Counted from the stretch's first letter, positions 15,106 through 24,276 are shown. The stretch is DNA of 36,944 nt from Phycisphaerales bacterium (GCA_017640485.1 JAEPQP010000012.1:1-36944); one strand, 5' to 3'. The notes: a model not told the origin generated them from the letters alone. Translations and numbers: made by a program.

Positions 15106-16973
15106 GCACACCATCCGTCGATCCCGGTCAGATACCCAATGCAGTTGATTCCATCAACTCATGGCAGCCCACCTTCACCGGGATCCTCATCCTCCTCATG
15201 ATCGGGACCATGGCGATCGGACGCTTCGGCGCCGACCTCGTCATGATGGGAACCCTCCTCATACTGCTCCTCGCCGGGATCCTCGAACCGACCGAAGCGA
15301 TCGCGGGATTCGCAAACGAGGGGGTCATCACCGTCGCGATGCTCTACATCGTTGCCAGCGCCATGCGCGAGACCGGCGCGATGGCGCGCATCACCACGAT
15401 GGTGCTCGGGAAACCCAAAACCGAACGCGGCGCTCAGATGCGACTCTCGCTCCCCGTCGCGTTCCTCAGCGCCTTCATCAACAACACCCCGATCGTCGCG
15501 ATGTTCCTCCCGACCCTGTCCAATGTCGCGCGTCGCTGCTCGTTCTCTCCAAGCAAGCTCTACATGCCCCTCTCCTTCGCATCCATCCTCGGCGGGGTCT
15601 GCACGCTCATCGGGACCTCCACCAATGTTGTAGTCGCCAAACTCCTCGACGACGAGCAACTCCTCGGACCAACCGGCGAAACACTCAAACTCGGGATGTT
15701 CACCATCGCGAAGGTCGGTCTCCCCATCGCGATCCTCGGCCTGCTCTACATCCTCTTCTTCGGACGCAAACTCCTCCCCGATCGCATCTCCCCGATCGAA
15801 GACGCCGAGCATCACGACGAGGGATACCACGCCGCGCTGCGCGTCGAGACCAACTCGCCCATCGTCGGAAAGACTGTCGAAGAAGCCGACCTCCGCGATC
15901 TCCCGGGACTCTTCCTGGCGCGCATCGAGCGCCAGCACACCACGCTCGGCGCCGTTTCCCCACACGAACGCATCAACGCCGGGGATGTTTTGGTCTTTGT
16001 GGGACAACTCGATTCGGTCGTCGACCTCCAACAAATCAAAGGCCTCGTCCCTTCAACCCTTCCAAGTTCCGACGAATCCATCGACGAACTCGAGGATCCC
16101 CACTACCGACCCAACCTCCGGATCTCCGAAGCGGTCGTCTCCTCAAACTCCAATCTTGTCGGACTCACCATCAAGGAATCCGGAATCCGAACCCGCTACG
16201 GCGCTGTCGTTGTGGCTGTCCGTCGTCAGGGTCAGCGACTCTCCGGGAAGCTGGGCGAGATCCGACTCCGCGCCGGAGACACCCTGTTGCTCGAAGCGCC
16301 TCCAGGATTCGGGAACCGATTCACCACCTCGGGTGACTTCTACCTCGTCAACGAACGCATTACACCCGCTGCGCTGCGACACGATCGCGCATGGGCCGCC
16401 CTCGCGGTCCTCGCGCTGCTCGTCACGATCCTGACCTTCGGGGTTCTTCCCCCGATGACCGCCGCGATGCTCGCCGCCGCGCTCATGGTCGTCACCCGCT
16501 GCTGCACCGGACCCCAAGCACGCCACGGCGTGGACTTCCAGATCCTCGTGGTCATCGGCGCTGCGTTCGGGATCGGTAGCGCGATGACCAAAACAGGTCT
16601 CGCCGCGGATATCGCGCATTCCATCACCGAACTTCTCTCCGCGCTGGGGCCCTACGGCTTGCTCGCGTCGATCTACATCCTCACCTCGATCTTCACCGCC
16701 ACCATGACCAACAACGCCGCCGCGGTCCTCATGTTCCCGATCGCGATCGCTGTTGCTCTCGAGCAGCAGTTCAACCCCATGCCTTTTGTCGTCGCGATCA
16801 CCGTCGCCGCGAGCTGCGAGTTCTCCACCCCGATCGGCTACCAGACCAACCTCATGGTCATGGGACCCGGAGGATACAAGTGGACCGACTACACCAAGTT
16901 CGGTCTCCCGCTCACCATCCTCTGCGGCCTCATCTGCGTCACCCTCGCGCCGACCGCTTTCGGTGGATTTTAA
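15102..16973 (+). CDS. SLC13/DASS-type anion permease with two RCK_C (TrkA-C) domains, probable sulfate transporter
   Basis: A 623-residue inner-membrane transporter. The first membrane half (residues ~20-222) contains NNTP at 127-130 and GTSTN at 171-175, characteristic of the DASS/SLC13 anion carriers. Two cytoplasmic RCK_C/TrkA-C domains follow (about 240-315 and 338-415), with RVETNSPIVGKTVEEADL and the similar VSSNSNLVGLTIKES. The second membrane half (~425-620) has TNNAAAVLMFPIA and CEFSTPIGYQTNLMV. Related proteins with this layout in cys operons take up sulfate, and the coupling to cysC-cysQ supports that here. The RCK_C pair probably binds a ligand or nucleotide that tunes transport. 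The substrate is inferred from context, not read directly. Confidence 0.9.
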   Translation: MSTPSVDPGQIPNAVDSINSWQPTFTGILILLMIGTMAIGRFGADLVMMGTLLILLLAGILEPTEAIAGFANEGVITVAMLYIVASAMRETGAMARITTMVLGKPKTERGAQMRLSLPVAFLSAFINNTPIVAMFLPTLSNVARRCSFSPSKLYMPLSFASILGGVCTLIGTSTNVVVAKLLDDEQLLGPTGETLKLGMFTIAKVGLPIAILGLLYILFFGRKLLPDRISPIEDAEHHDEGYHAALRVETNSPIVGKTVEEADLRDLPGLFLARIERQHTTLGAVSPHERINAGDVLVFVGQLDSVVDLQQIKGLVPSTLPSSDESIDELEDPHYRPNLRISEAVVSSNSNLVGLTIKESGIRTRYGAVVVAVRRQGQRLSGKLGEIRLRAGDTLLLEAPPGFGNRFTTSGDFYLVNERITPAALRHDRAWAALAVLALLVTILTFGVLPPMTAAMLAAALMVVTRCCTGPQARHGVDFQILVVIGAAFGIGSAMTKTGLAADIAHSITELLSALGPYGLLASIYILTSIFTATMTNNAAAVLMFPIAIAVALEQQFNPMPFVVAITVAASCEFSTPIGYQTNLMVMGPGGYKWTDYTKFGLPLTILCGLICVTLAPTAFGGF

Positions 16974-16994
16974 AGCACAGCAGTGCAACCACAG

Positions 16995-17027
16995 AAAAAC
17001 GCGTAGACCGTTCCCGATCTACGCGTT
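16995..17027 (-). terminator. Rho-independent terminator of the second PEP-CTERM-like gene
   Basis: A perfect ten-pair stem, AACGCGTAGA (16998-17007) with TCTACGCGTT (17018-17027). On the minus strand it is followed by TTTTT, so it ends the minus-strand gene at 17060-17785. On the plus strand no T run follows, so the permease transcript is not clearly stopped here. Confidence 0.75.
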
Positions 17028-17059
17028 CAAGTCCTGTCTGAACTTTCAGAGAGATTCGC

Positions 17060-17785
17060 TTACCGACGACGCGTGCCGACCAGCCCGGTCATCCCGACCA
17101 GCGCGAGCGATGCTGGCGCTGGGATCGTGGTGGTGATGCTGATGTTGTCAACAGTGACATCGTAATCGTCAAAGGTAAAGAAGAACCCTGGGAGCAGTGT
17201 CGAGATCGCCATCTCGTCCACATTCCCCATGATGTCCGCGAAGGTCACCCCATCTGGGAGCATCGGCTCAAAGGTATCCGGATCTTCCGCACCGAACCCG
17301 CCCCAGCCCGCTGGGAGCGCCATCGAGTTTGGATCAAAGGTCGTTGAGAGTGTGATGTAATCGCTGAACGAGTCCTGGCTGTACCAGTCAAAGAGCAGGT
17401 ACGCGCTCGCCCATGGATACCCGTCAGCAGCAAGCGTGGTGCTCCGCATCTCAAGCATGAACGGACGAGGAACCGGGAGGAAGGTACCGATCTGATCAAT
17501 CTTGAGATCAAACGAGACAGTCACTTCTTCAAACCCAGTGAAGTCTCCGGTAAACGCTTCGTTGGTCGAGTTGGTGAACGCGATCCCGAAGTTGTTGAAC
17601 TCTGTACGCAGACCAGCGCCGCCGCCGTTACCGCCGGTCGCGTCGATGTACGAAGCTCCACCAAATCCCTGTGGCCCATCCCATCCTTCCAGTCCGCTCT
17701 CGAAATCGACTGTGGTCGTAGACACGCCCGCCAGCGAGGCCGCTGTTGTGGTGCCCAATGCAATCATGAGTGCTGTCAGTTTCAT
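17060..17785 (-). CDS. Secreted PEP-CTERM-like protein
   Basis: A 241-residue secreted protein with a signal peptide (residues 1-19, ending LAG), followed by a mature part rich in Phe, Asp, Gly and Thr. The layout VDFESGLEGWDGPQGFGG...VSFDLKI...NISITT resembles a carbohydrate-binding-like jelly roll, a common theme of PEP-CTERM proteins, though no specific family is certain. The tail has TIPAPASLALVGMTGLVG followed by three arginines, the exosortase sorting signal in its PAP form. The ribosome binding site AAGGGAAG lies just before the ATG. No catalytic residues are apparent. It probably becomes a matrix or surface protein. Confidence 0.85.
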   Translation of the reverse strand: MKLTALMIALGTTTAASLAGVSTTTVDFESGLEGWDGPQGFGGASYIDATGGNGGGAGLRTEFNNFGIAFTNSTNEAFTGDFTGFEEVTVSFDLKIDQIGTFLPVPRPFMLEMRSTTLAADGYPWASAYLLFDWYSQDSFSDYITLSTTFDPNSMALPAGWGGFGAEDPDTFEPMLPDGVTFADIMGNVDEMAISTLLPGFFFTFDDYDVTVDNISITTTIPAPASLALVGMTGLVGTRRR

Positions 17786-18077
17786 ATCTTCCCTTTCTAG
17801 GTTCGTTGAGCCATGTTCATCTCATGGCTTCGAATAGAGCACGCTCCAGAATCCAGTTCCCGAAGTGTGCAGCCTCCGCACAGAATCCAACTCATTCGGC
17901 CCAAACAATGGGTGCTTCTGTGCCCAGAGTGTGTTATATCGCGCCATCAACATAGTTGCAAGGAAGTTTCTCTGAAACTACAAAGAAATTGTGTGCATTT
18001 CCGTAAATGTGGGCGTATACTCCAGAAACGGCCATAATCCCGTTCAAAAAATCAGCGACCTGACCGAGTAGTTTCCC
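17786..18077. promoter_or_regulatory. Divergent intergenic region with a palindrome
   Basis: The 292-base gap separates the PEP-CTERM-like gene (minus) from the helix-turn-helix protein gene (plus). It contains an inverted repeat AGCCATG/CATGGCT (17809-17815, 17823-17829) close to the start of the minus-strand gene, a TATACT at 18016-18021 that could be a -10 for the plus-strand gene (no -35 at proper distance), and a TCCAGAAACG (18021-18030) like the motifs in the cysD/cysC gap. It is AT-richer than its neighbours. Confidence 0.35.
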
Positions 18078-19355
18078 ATGCACACGCCCAACCCCGACGC
18101 ACACCCCCAAGCGTCCACCCAGCAGACCCAGACCCAGACCCAGCCGCACACGATGGGCAGTCTCGAGGTCCGCATCAACTCCGCCGGAGAAGACCTCCTC
18201 GAAGGATTGGGTCGCGTGCTCTCTCAGATCCCAGATACCGATGCCGGACCTCAACAACTCGCCAAAGCACTCGGCATCGACAAGGTCCTCGCATCACGCA
18301 TCCTCAAAGCACTCCGCGCCCCGGATCCGATGTCCGTCGTTCACCGCGTTCCGGGACCCGAGCCTATGCGCCGTCTCCTCAAAGCCTCTTCCAAACTCGG
18401 CGTCGATCCTCAGGACCTCAGCAACGCCAACTCCGCCGTCGATCGTTTCGAAACCCTCATCCGCAACGAGATCGGCGACCGCAGCGCGCTCGAAGCGATC
18501 CTCAGCGCCTGGGTCCCCGAAGCACGCCGGGAGTTCGAGCTGCGAAGAAAACAAGCCGCGTTCCGCGCGATGTCGCAGCTCAAGGGTGCGCAAGCCGATG
18601 TCTACGCCGAAGCCGCAATCTTCTATCCCAGCGATGATGATGAGCACATCGATGTCGTCTGGATCAAAGCCGTGATCGGGCTCCACCGACTCCGCCCAGG
18701 GGTCCGCGTCAAGTTCACCTCACACCGACAAATCGAGGACCACTCCAAACGCAAAACCTACACACTCTCCGGAGACCCCGTCGATTCCGTCTCCAGCGCC
18801 ACCCTCAAAGACTACTGCTCCACCCCAACCCCCGAGCTCGATGTCCATCACGGCGGGGAGCTCATGCACTACATGCTCAAGGACCTCGCGTTCGGCGCGT
18901 CCTCCTCAGTCGATCTCGTGACCTGCGAAGTCAACCGCGCCGAGATCCCGCGCTACATCCCCGATTCCAAAAACCGCAAGGCATGGGCATCGAGCGACAT
19001 CAACATCCCCTCCAAAAAAATGCAGTTCGATGTGCTCGTCCACCAAGACCTCTACAACCGCTCATTCCCAGAACTCAAGATCTACGACACCACCATCAAC
19101 GGCCAAGCCGACATCAACGACCCGTCCCGCGACATGGACCAACTCGATCTCCTCGAATCCATCGAAAACCTCGGCACCGGAACCACACGATTCGGATCAT
19201 CACTCGTTCCGAAGTACCGCAAAATGATCGAAGAAGTCTGTGCCACCCTCAACTTCGATCCAAACACACTCCGCGGATACCGCTGCACCGCAGACTACCC
19301 CATCCACGGCTCACAAACCGCGATGATCTTCTCTACACAAGACCGCCCGCAGTAA
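18078..19355 (+). CDS. Unrecognised 425-residue protein with predicted N-terminal helix-turn-helix
   Basis: I cannot assign a family. The first ~25 residues are polar and contain a QTQTQTQ repeat. Residues ~56-95 (GPQQLAKALGIDKVLASRILKALRAPDPMSVVHRVPG) read like a winged-helix DNA-binding domain of the IclR/MarR-like kind, and 98-160 are helical. The rest, with many charged residues and strand-like segments, has no catalytic pattern that I recognise and no signal peptide or membrane segment, so the protein should be cytoplasmic. A possible role is a transcriptional regulator with a large ligand-binding part. An internal ATG at 18153 would remove the QT repeat and is an alternative start; neither has a clear ribosome binding site. 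Codon use matches the neighbours. Confidence 0.75.
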   Translation: MHTPNPDAHPQASTQQTQTQTQPHTMGSLEVRINSAGEDLLEGLGRVLSQIPDTDAGPQQLAKALGIDKVLASRILKALRAPDPMSVVHRVPGPEPMRRLLKASSKLGVDPQDLSNANSAVDRFETLIRNEIGDRSALEAILSAWVPEARREFELRRKQAAFRAMSQLKGAQADVYAEAAIFYPSDDDEHIDVVWIKAVIGLHRLRPGVRVKFTSHRQIEDHSKRKTYTLSGDPVDSVSSATLKDYCSTPTPELDVHHGGELMHYMLKDLAFGASSSVDLVTCEVNRAEIPRYIPDSKNRKAWASSDINIPSKKMQFDVLVHQDLYNRSFPELKIYDTTINGQADINDPSRDMDQLDLLESIENLGTGTTRFGSSLVPKYRKMIEEVCATLNFDPNTLRGYRCTADYPIHGSQTAMIFSTQDRPQ

Positions 19356-19388
19356 TTCCGTTCGACCAAATACTCAATCAGCCAAGCC

Positions 19389-20672
19389 TCAATCCGTCTT
19401 CGGATACACGCCCGCATCCTCACCCGCCGCACGGATAACTTCTGCGTACTGCGCCGAACAGATCTGCCGCGTGTAGCGCCGCTCAAACAGCGCCCGCGCC
19501 TGGACCCCCATCTCCTCAGTCTTCGCAGCGTCCGCCATCAACGCACGGATGCCGCTCGCAAGACTTTCCGAATCCCCAAGCCCCGCCCAGATCCCGCAGT
19601 CTGCGTCCTCGACGATCGACCGCAGTTCTGAGTCCTCTTCCGAGATCGCGACAATCGCTTTCCCAGTCGCGAGCGAGGTGTACAACTTGCTCGGGAAACT
19701 AATCCCCTCGATCCCCTCCGCGATCGTCACCAGCGACGCATCGCACGCATTGAGCGAATCGTTGAGTGTCTCAAACGGACGGTACGGCAGCACGACCGTA
19801 TTGCTCAGCCCGCGCGCCTTCACCTGTTCTTCGCACCATGCCTTCTTGCCGCCGCCTCCGACAAGCACCAAACGGAACGCTTCGTCTTTCAAGAGTTCCG
19901 CGGCGCCGAGGATCGTATCGAAGTCGTAATACAGCCCCATATTCCCCGAGTACAACAGCGTGAACGGCTCAACACAGTCCAGCTCTTTCGCAAAGTCCGT
20001 CTCGGCTTTCGCTACCGGATAAATCTTCTCACCGTCGGCCCAGTTCGGGATCACCGCGATGTCGGAATCGGGAACCGCGTACTCGTCTTGCAACAGCTTC
20101 GACGCGGCGCTGCACAGCACGATTTTCCGCTTCGCGCCGTTGTAGATCCTCCGGTTCATCCAGTGCCAGGCGCGTTCGATGAACCCACCCTTCTTGAAGG
20201 TCCCGACCCACACCCCGACCTGCGGATACGAATCATACAACAGCGTGCAGAAGGTCTGTCTCCTGAGAATCCGTGCGATCACCCCGACCAGCGCGCCATA
20301 CGGCGGCGCGGTTGTGTATACAAACACCTTCCCCTTCTGCATCCCAAAGACAGACCGCAACCCGAGCTGGATCATGTACACGCCGTCCTTGATCGCGCGT
20401 CCCGCGAGCACATTCTTGCTCAGTCTGGGCGCCCACACCCGCTTGAAGGTCACATGCCCATCGCGCTCCACACGCGGGCAATCCACCCAGCTGTCCTTGT
20501 CGCCGTAGCTCGGCTGCGTCGTGAGCACCTCGACCTCAAACCCGTGATTCTCCGCGAGCTCGTGCGCCAGGATATGGATCAGGTGCCCCGTCGATGCGAC
20601 ATCCGGATAACAGTACTGGTTCACAAGCACCACAACCGGTCTCTGACTTTCGGCTTGTGCAGAAATGCCCAT
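19389..20672 (-). CDS. Family 4 glycosyltransferase (WcaI/WbuB-like)
   Basis: A 427-residue GT-B glycosyltransferase. The N-terminal half has VVLVNQYCYPDVASTGHLIHILAHELAE and VLTTQPSY, typical of the group that includes the colanic-acid enzyme WcaI and L-fucosamine transferase WbuB. The C-terminal half has FTLLYSGNMGLYYDFDTIL, LVLVGGGGKK and ISFPSKLYTSLATGKAIVAI. The start is set at the ATG 20672, because GAGGAG lies eight bases ahead; an in-frame TTG at 20690 would place that site inside the gene. Expected role: assembly of a polysaccharide repeat unit on the cytoplasmic side. It diverges from the acetyltransferase operon at 20933. Confidence 0.9.
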   Translation of the reverse strand: MGISAQAESQRPVVVLVNQYCYPDVASTGHLIHILAHELAENHGFEVEVLTTQPSYGDKDSWVDCPRVERDGHVTFKRVWAPRLSKNVLAGRAIKDGVYMIQLGLRSVFGMQKGKVFVYTTAPPYGALVGVIARILRRQTFCTLLYDSYPQVGVWVGTFKKGGFIERAWHWMNRRIYNGAKRKIVLCSAASKLLQDEYAVPDSDIAVIPNWADGEKIYPVAKAETDFAKELDCVEPFTLLYSGNMGLYYDFDTILGAAELLKDEAFRLVLVGGGGKKAWCEEQVKARGLSNTVVLPYRPFETLNDSLNACDASLVTIAEGIEGISFPSKLYTSLATGKAIVAISEEDSELRSIVEDADCGIWAGLGDSESLASGIRALMADAAKTEEMGVQARALFERRYTRQICSAQYAEVIRAAGEDAGVYPKTD

Positions 20673-20865
20673 TACCGTGACTCCTCGCAAACAATGCGGT
20701 ACAAGGCAGTTCTGGACACTTCACATTCGATCATCTCAAGATCCTCTCCCAAATCTCAAATAGCTTGCTCGGATGCGACACTATCGGCGTTCAATACCGT
20801 CCAATGAACACAATAACCCGATATGAAACCAACGGATACGACTCGTCGGACTCGTGAACTTTAGC

Positions 20866-20894
20866 TTGACCGGTCTCGTAGATAGGTCGATAGT
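20866..20894 (+). promoter_or_regulatory. Candidate promoter of the WcaF-GT2-GT4-acyltransferase operon
   Basis: TTGACC (20866-20871, five of six matches) and GATAGT (20889-20894, four of six) with an exact 17-base spacer, placing the transcript start near 20901 and leaving a ~30-base leader before the ATG at 20933. Confidence 0.5.
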
Positions 20895-20932
20895 AGAACG
20901 AGTCAATCCAAAAACAGTTCAGCGCACCACTC

Positions 20933-21568
20933 ATGAGCACCAATCAACCAACATCCGAACCCGGTTATCCGGACCAAAGTCTTCCAACTGGAGCGGTCGA
21001 TCTCGAGAGTGCACCGAGTCCGCACAGCTTGAAAAACAAGCTCATGCGTGCACTCTGGGGAGTTGTCCAAGCAACCGTCTTCCGATGGAGCCCAAACCCG
21101 ATGCACGCGTGGAGAGCCTTCCTGCTCCGTCTCTTCGGAGCACAGGTGTCAAAGAAAGCCCGTGTCTATCCCAAAGCAAAGATCTGGGGTCCTTGGAATC
21201 TTCACATGGATGACTACTCCACGCTCGCAAACGATGTCGATTGTTATTGTGTTGACAAAATCTCTATCGGACGACAAACGACGATCTCACAATACTCCTA
21301 CCTCTGCGGCGCCACCCACGATTTCACCCACCCGAAGCAACCGCTTACCCCGTTCCCGATCACCATCGGTGCCGATGTCTGGGTAGCTGCTGATGTCTTT
21401 GTTGCTCCAGGGGTAACCATTGCCGACGGCGTCGTAGTCGGCGCTCGATCAAGCGTATTCAAAGACCTCCCAGAATGGACAGTCTGCGTCGGCTCACCGG
21501 CCAAGCCCAAAGGTCCGCGTATGATGAAGACCCCCAACCAAGACGAATCTCAAAGCACAGGAAAGTAA
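20933..21568 (+). CDS. WcaF-type hexapeptide-repeat acetyltransferase
   Basis: A 211-residue left-handed beta-helix acetyltransferase similar to the putative colanic-acid acetyltransferase WcaF. The segment LMRALWGVVQATVFRWSP and FLLRLFGAQVSKKARVYPKAKIWGPWNL precede the hexapeptide coils. The probable catalytic histidine sits in CGATHDFTHP (His129), and the C-terminal coils carry IGADVWVAADVFVAPGVTIADGVVVGARSSV. It would add an acetyl group from acetyl-CoA to a sugar of the exopolysaccharide. The first ~30 residues are a low-complexity, poorly conserved extension. It leads a four-gene operon with the GT2 gene four bases downstream. Confidence 0.9.
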   Translation: MSTNQPTSEPGYPDQSLPTGAVDLESAPSPHSLKNKLMRALWGVVQATVFRWSPNPMHAWRAFLLRLFGAQVSKKARVYPKAKIWGPWNLHMDDYSTLANDVDCYCVDKISIGRQTTISQYSYLCGATHDFTHPKQPLTPFPITIGADVWVAADVFVAPGVTIADGVVVGARSSVFKDLPEWTVCVGSPAKPKGPRMMKTPNQDESQSTGK

Positions 21569-21572
21569 TCCC

Positions 21573-22451
21573 ATGAGCGTATCTGTCATGATCATGACCC
21601 TCAACGAAGAGCAGAACCTCCCGGGTGCACTCGAAAGCCTGAAGTGGTGCGACGATGTCGTCGTATTTGATTCATACTCGACCGATAGCACTACGGAGAT
21701 CGCCGAGCAGTACGGCGCCCGGGTCGTGAAAAGAAAGTTTGATTCGTTCGGGCCTCATCAGACATGGGGAATCAAGGAGATCGAATACAAACACCGCTGG
21801 GTATTTATGCTCGATGCTGATGAACGCATGACACCGTCACTCCAGCAAGAGCTTGAATCCATCGCAGCCAAGTGGGAGTCCGGTGAACACACTGCCGATA
21901 AAGACCCGGTCGCGTATTACTGTGGTCGCCGGAACTACTTCCGAGGCAAGTGGATCAAGCATGCAATGCCTCCAGGGAACAACATGCGTTTCTTCCAGCC
22001 ACCACTCATCCGTTTCGAGCGAGAAGTCCACCAGGTCCCAGTCGTCGATGGATCAGTCGGGTACATGAAAGGTATGTTCGAGCACTTCAACTTCTCAAAG
22101 GGAATCGGTGAATGGTTCAACAGACACAACCGATACGCAACGATGGAAGCGAATGAAACCATCATCGCGCTCAAAGAAAAACCGGTCAAGTTCTCCAATC
22201 TGTTTTCCAAGGATCGAAACACACGCCGCCTCGAGATGAAAAATATCTCGTTCAGGCTCCCGTTTAGACCCTTTATCAAGTTCCTTTATATGTACATCCT
22301 GAAACTCGGTTTCCTCGACGGGCACCCAGGACTGACATACTGCACCATCCTCTCGGTCTACGAATACCTCATCGTGCTTAAAGTCCGCGAGATCAATCGC
22401 CCCGACCTAACCGCCGCAGATCGGGGCGAAGGCCCCGCGTTGAAGAACTAA
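21573..22451 (+). CDS. Family 2 glycosyltransferase (WaaE/KdtX-like)
   Basis: A 292-residue GT-A fold glycosyltransferase. It starts with VSVMIMTLNEEQNLPGALES, followed by DDVVVFDSYSTDST (residues 27-40) and the metal-binding DAD at 81-83 in VFMLDADER. The sequence YMKGMFEHFNFSKGIGEWFNRHNRYA matches the conserved C-terminal segment of the WaaE/KdtX-like subgroup, which adds glucose or related sugars to lipid-linked glycans. AGGAAAG a few bases before the ATG serves as ribosome binding site. Acceptor unknown. Confidence 0.9.
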   Translation: MSVSVMIMTLNEEQNLPGALESLKWCDDVVVFDSYSTDSTTEIAEQYGARVVKRKFDSFGPHQTWGIKEIEYKHRWVFMLDADERMTPSLQQELESIAAKWESGEHTADKDPVAYYCGRRNYFRGKWIKHAMPPGNNMRFFQPPLIRFEREVHQVPVVDGSVGYMKGMFEHFNFSKGIGEWFNRHNRYATMEANETIIALKEKPVKFSNLFSKDRNTRRLEMKNISFRLPFRPFIKFLYMYILKLGFLDGHPGLTYCTILSVYEYLIVLKVREINRPDLTAADRGEGPALKN

Positions 22452-22486
22452 GCACTCAATCACATCTTGAATCCGAGTAACGAATC

Positions 22487-23701
22487 ATGACCCCGGACAC
22501 TAATGCACAACCCAAGCGCGTCGCGGTCATCTATCATTATTTCGCGCACTATCGCCAGCCCGTCTTGCTTCAACTCCTCGAGCACGGCCGTCACCACTAT
22601 GAGTTCCTCGCCAATGATCACAGCTACGACACCGGAATAAAGCTCACCGACCGGATCCCAGACGAGCGATTCCACAAAGTGGCCGGAAAGTTTCTCGGCC
22701 CGTTCTTGTTCCAGTTCGGCGCCGTCAAAGCCGCACTCGGTAGCCGCTACGACACACTCATCATGCTCGGGAACCCCACCTGGCCAACCACTTGGCTCGC
22801 AGCGATACTCGGAAGAATCCGAGGAAAGCAGATCCTATTCTGGACTCACGGCTGGCTCAAAGAAGAATCAGGAACCAAAGCACTCTTCAGGACAACATTC
22901 AACAAACTTGCTCACGGCCTCCTGCTGTATGGACACCGTGCCAAAGATCTCGCCATCAAAGCAGGCATCAAGCCCGAACGACTCCATGTCATCTACAACT
23001 CGCTTGATTGTGAACTCCAAGATGAAGCACGCGCTCGAATACAACCAACCGATCGTGTAGAAACACGCAATAAACTCTTCGCTGAGCACGCTGATCGTCC
23101 GGTACTCATCAATATCACACGACTCCAACCACATAAACGCCTCGACCTCCTCATTGATGCCGCTGCGATACTCAAGGAACAAGGCAAACCAGTCAATGTG
23201 CTCATTGTTGGTGATGGAGAAGAAAGACAAGCTCTCGAACAGCGCGCTCAAGAGCAAGATGTGACCGCGGTCTTTACCGGCGCACTCTATGAAGAATACG
23301 AAATTGGTTGCATGCTCAATGCAGCAGACATCGCCGTCATGCCAGGACCTGTTGGCCTGCTTGTCATGCACGCCCTCGCCTACGGCGTACCAGTGATCAC
23401 AAACAACAACTTTGATACCCAGATGCCAGAGTTTGAAGCTATCAAACAAGGATTGACAGGTGATTTCTTCACTCTCGAGGATCTCGATTCTTTGGTTGCG
23501 TCCATTCAACGCACACTTGACTCAACAACTACATACGAGCAGCGTTACACCCAAGCGCGTGAGCCGATCGATCATCGGTACAATCCGATATCACAACGCA
23601 TCCTTATCGAACGCGCTATAGACGGACTACCAGCTGATGACAGCTTCAACGCTGCACTCCCCAGCTACCAACTCAGCATACAAAGCGAGGGATCAACATG
23701 A
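22487..23701 (+). CDS. Family 4 glycosyltransferase
   Basis: A 404-residue GT-B enzyme. The N-terminal half begins with VAVIYHYFAHYRQPVLLQLLE, which marks the group acting early on extracellular polysaccharide, and includes ILFWTHGWLKEE. The donor half has VLINITRLQPHKRLDLLIDAA, VLIVGDGEERQAL and MLNAADIAVMPGPVGLLVMHALAYGVPVI. The usual E-x7-E glutamates are partly replaced in that segment (PVGLLVMHAL), so the retaining mechanism may use different contacts. Codon use is less GC-biased than in the sulfate genes. The stop overlaps the next start (ATGA, 23698-23701). Confidence 0.88.
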   Translation: MTPDTNAQPKRVAVIYHYFAHYRQPVLLQLLEHGRHHYEFLANDHSYDTGIKLTDRIPDERFHKVAGKFLGPFLFQFGAVKAALGSRYDTLIMLGNPTWPTTWLAAILGRIRGKQILFWTHGWLKEESGTKALFRTTFNKLAHGLLLYGHRAKDLAIKAGIKPERLHVIYNSLDCELQDEARARIQPTDRVETRNKLFAEHADRPVLINITRLQPHKRLDLLIDAAAILKEQGKPVNVLIVGDGEERQALEQRAQEQDVTAVFTGALYEEYEIGCMLNAADIAVMPGPVGLLVMHALAYGVPVITNNNFDTQMPEFEAIKQGLTGDFFTLEDLDSLVASIQRTLDSTTTYEQRYTQAREPIDHRYNPISQRILIERAIDGLPADDSFNAALPSYQLSIQSEGST

Positions 23702-24276
23702 TCAATGCCATCAAGGATCAACTCCGAAAGACCACAAAGCTCCGCCTTGCAATCCGATCCGCCCTCATGTCCTACCGGCGCACTAGATACGGCCTCAACA
23801 ATGTCCACTCGACCTTCTATTCCGAAGACTGCAAAAGACTCAGCCGTGATCTAATCGCGCATGAATACTCATTCTGCGGCCCAGAATGTGTCATCGGACC
23901 CAAAGTCGAACTCGGTGCGTATGTCATGCTCGGACCACGCGTCATGATCGTCGGCGATGATCACCTCTTCGATAAACCGGGTGTCCCGACAATTTTCTCA
24001 GGACGACCCGCCAAACGCGAAACCAAAATCGAGCGAGATGCCTGGCTCGGCGCCGGCTCCATCATCATGGCAGGGGTCACTGTCGGACGCGGCTCAATCG
24101 TTGCCGCTGGAGCAATCGTGACCAAGGACATCCCCGCCTACGAAATCCATGCCGGAGTTCCGGCAAAGAAAATCAAAGATCGATTCGAAAACGAGGAAGA
24201 TCGCAAAGCACACGAGACAATGCTCAACAAAGAACCGTTCATGGGTGAGTTCTGTCAGCCACTCGAAACGCGCTAA
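23698..24276 (+). CDS. Hexapeptide-repeat acyltransferase
   Basis: A 192-residue left-handed beta-helix acyltransferase. The repeats are visible from CVIGPKVELGAYVMLGPRVMIVGDDH (probable catalytic His89) through IERDAWLGAGSIIMAGVTVGRGSIVAAGAIVTKDIPAYEIHAGVPAKKIKDRF, the common closing motif of sugar O-acetyltransferases. It is coupled to the preceding GT4 gene and is the second acyltransferase of this block, so the polysaccharide may carry two different acyl groups, or the same group at two positions. Confidence 0.88.
   Translation: MINAIKDQLRKTTKLRLAIRSALMSYRRTRYGLNNVHSTFYSEDCKRLSRDLIAHEYSFCGPECVIGPKVELGAYVMLGPRVMIVGDDHLFDKPGVPTIFSGRPAKRETKIERDAWLGAGSIIMAGVTVGRGSIVAAGAIVTKDIPAYEIHAGVPAKKIKDRFENEEDRKAHETMLNKEPFMGEFCQPLETR

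Noticed and set aside
15159-16034. Open frame of 291 codons antisense to the permease
   Set aside because: Asp/Glu/Gly/Arg-rich antisense shadow typical of high-GC coding DNA; no motif, no ribosome binding site.
15161-16336. Open frame of 391 codons overlapping the SLC13 permease
   Set aside because: Out-of-frame shadow with Arg-rich composition; the permease frame has intact motifs over the whole length.
18078-18152. QTQTQTQ repeat as a DNA repeat element
   Set aside because: Only a short CAGACC-type repetition within a coding region; no copies elsewhere in the window.
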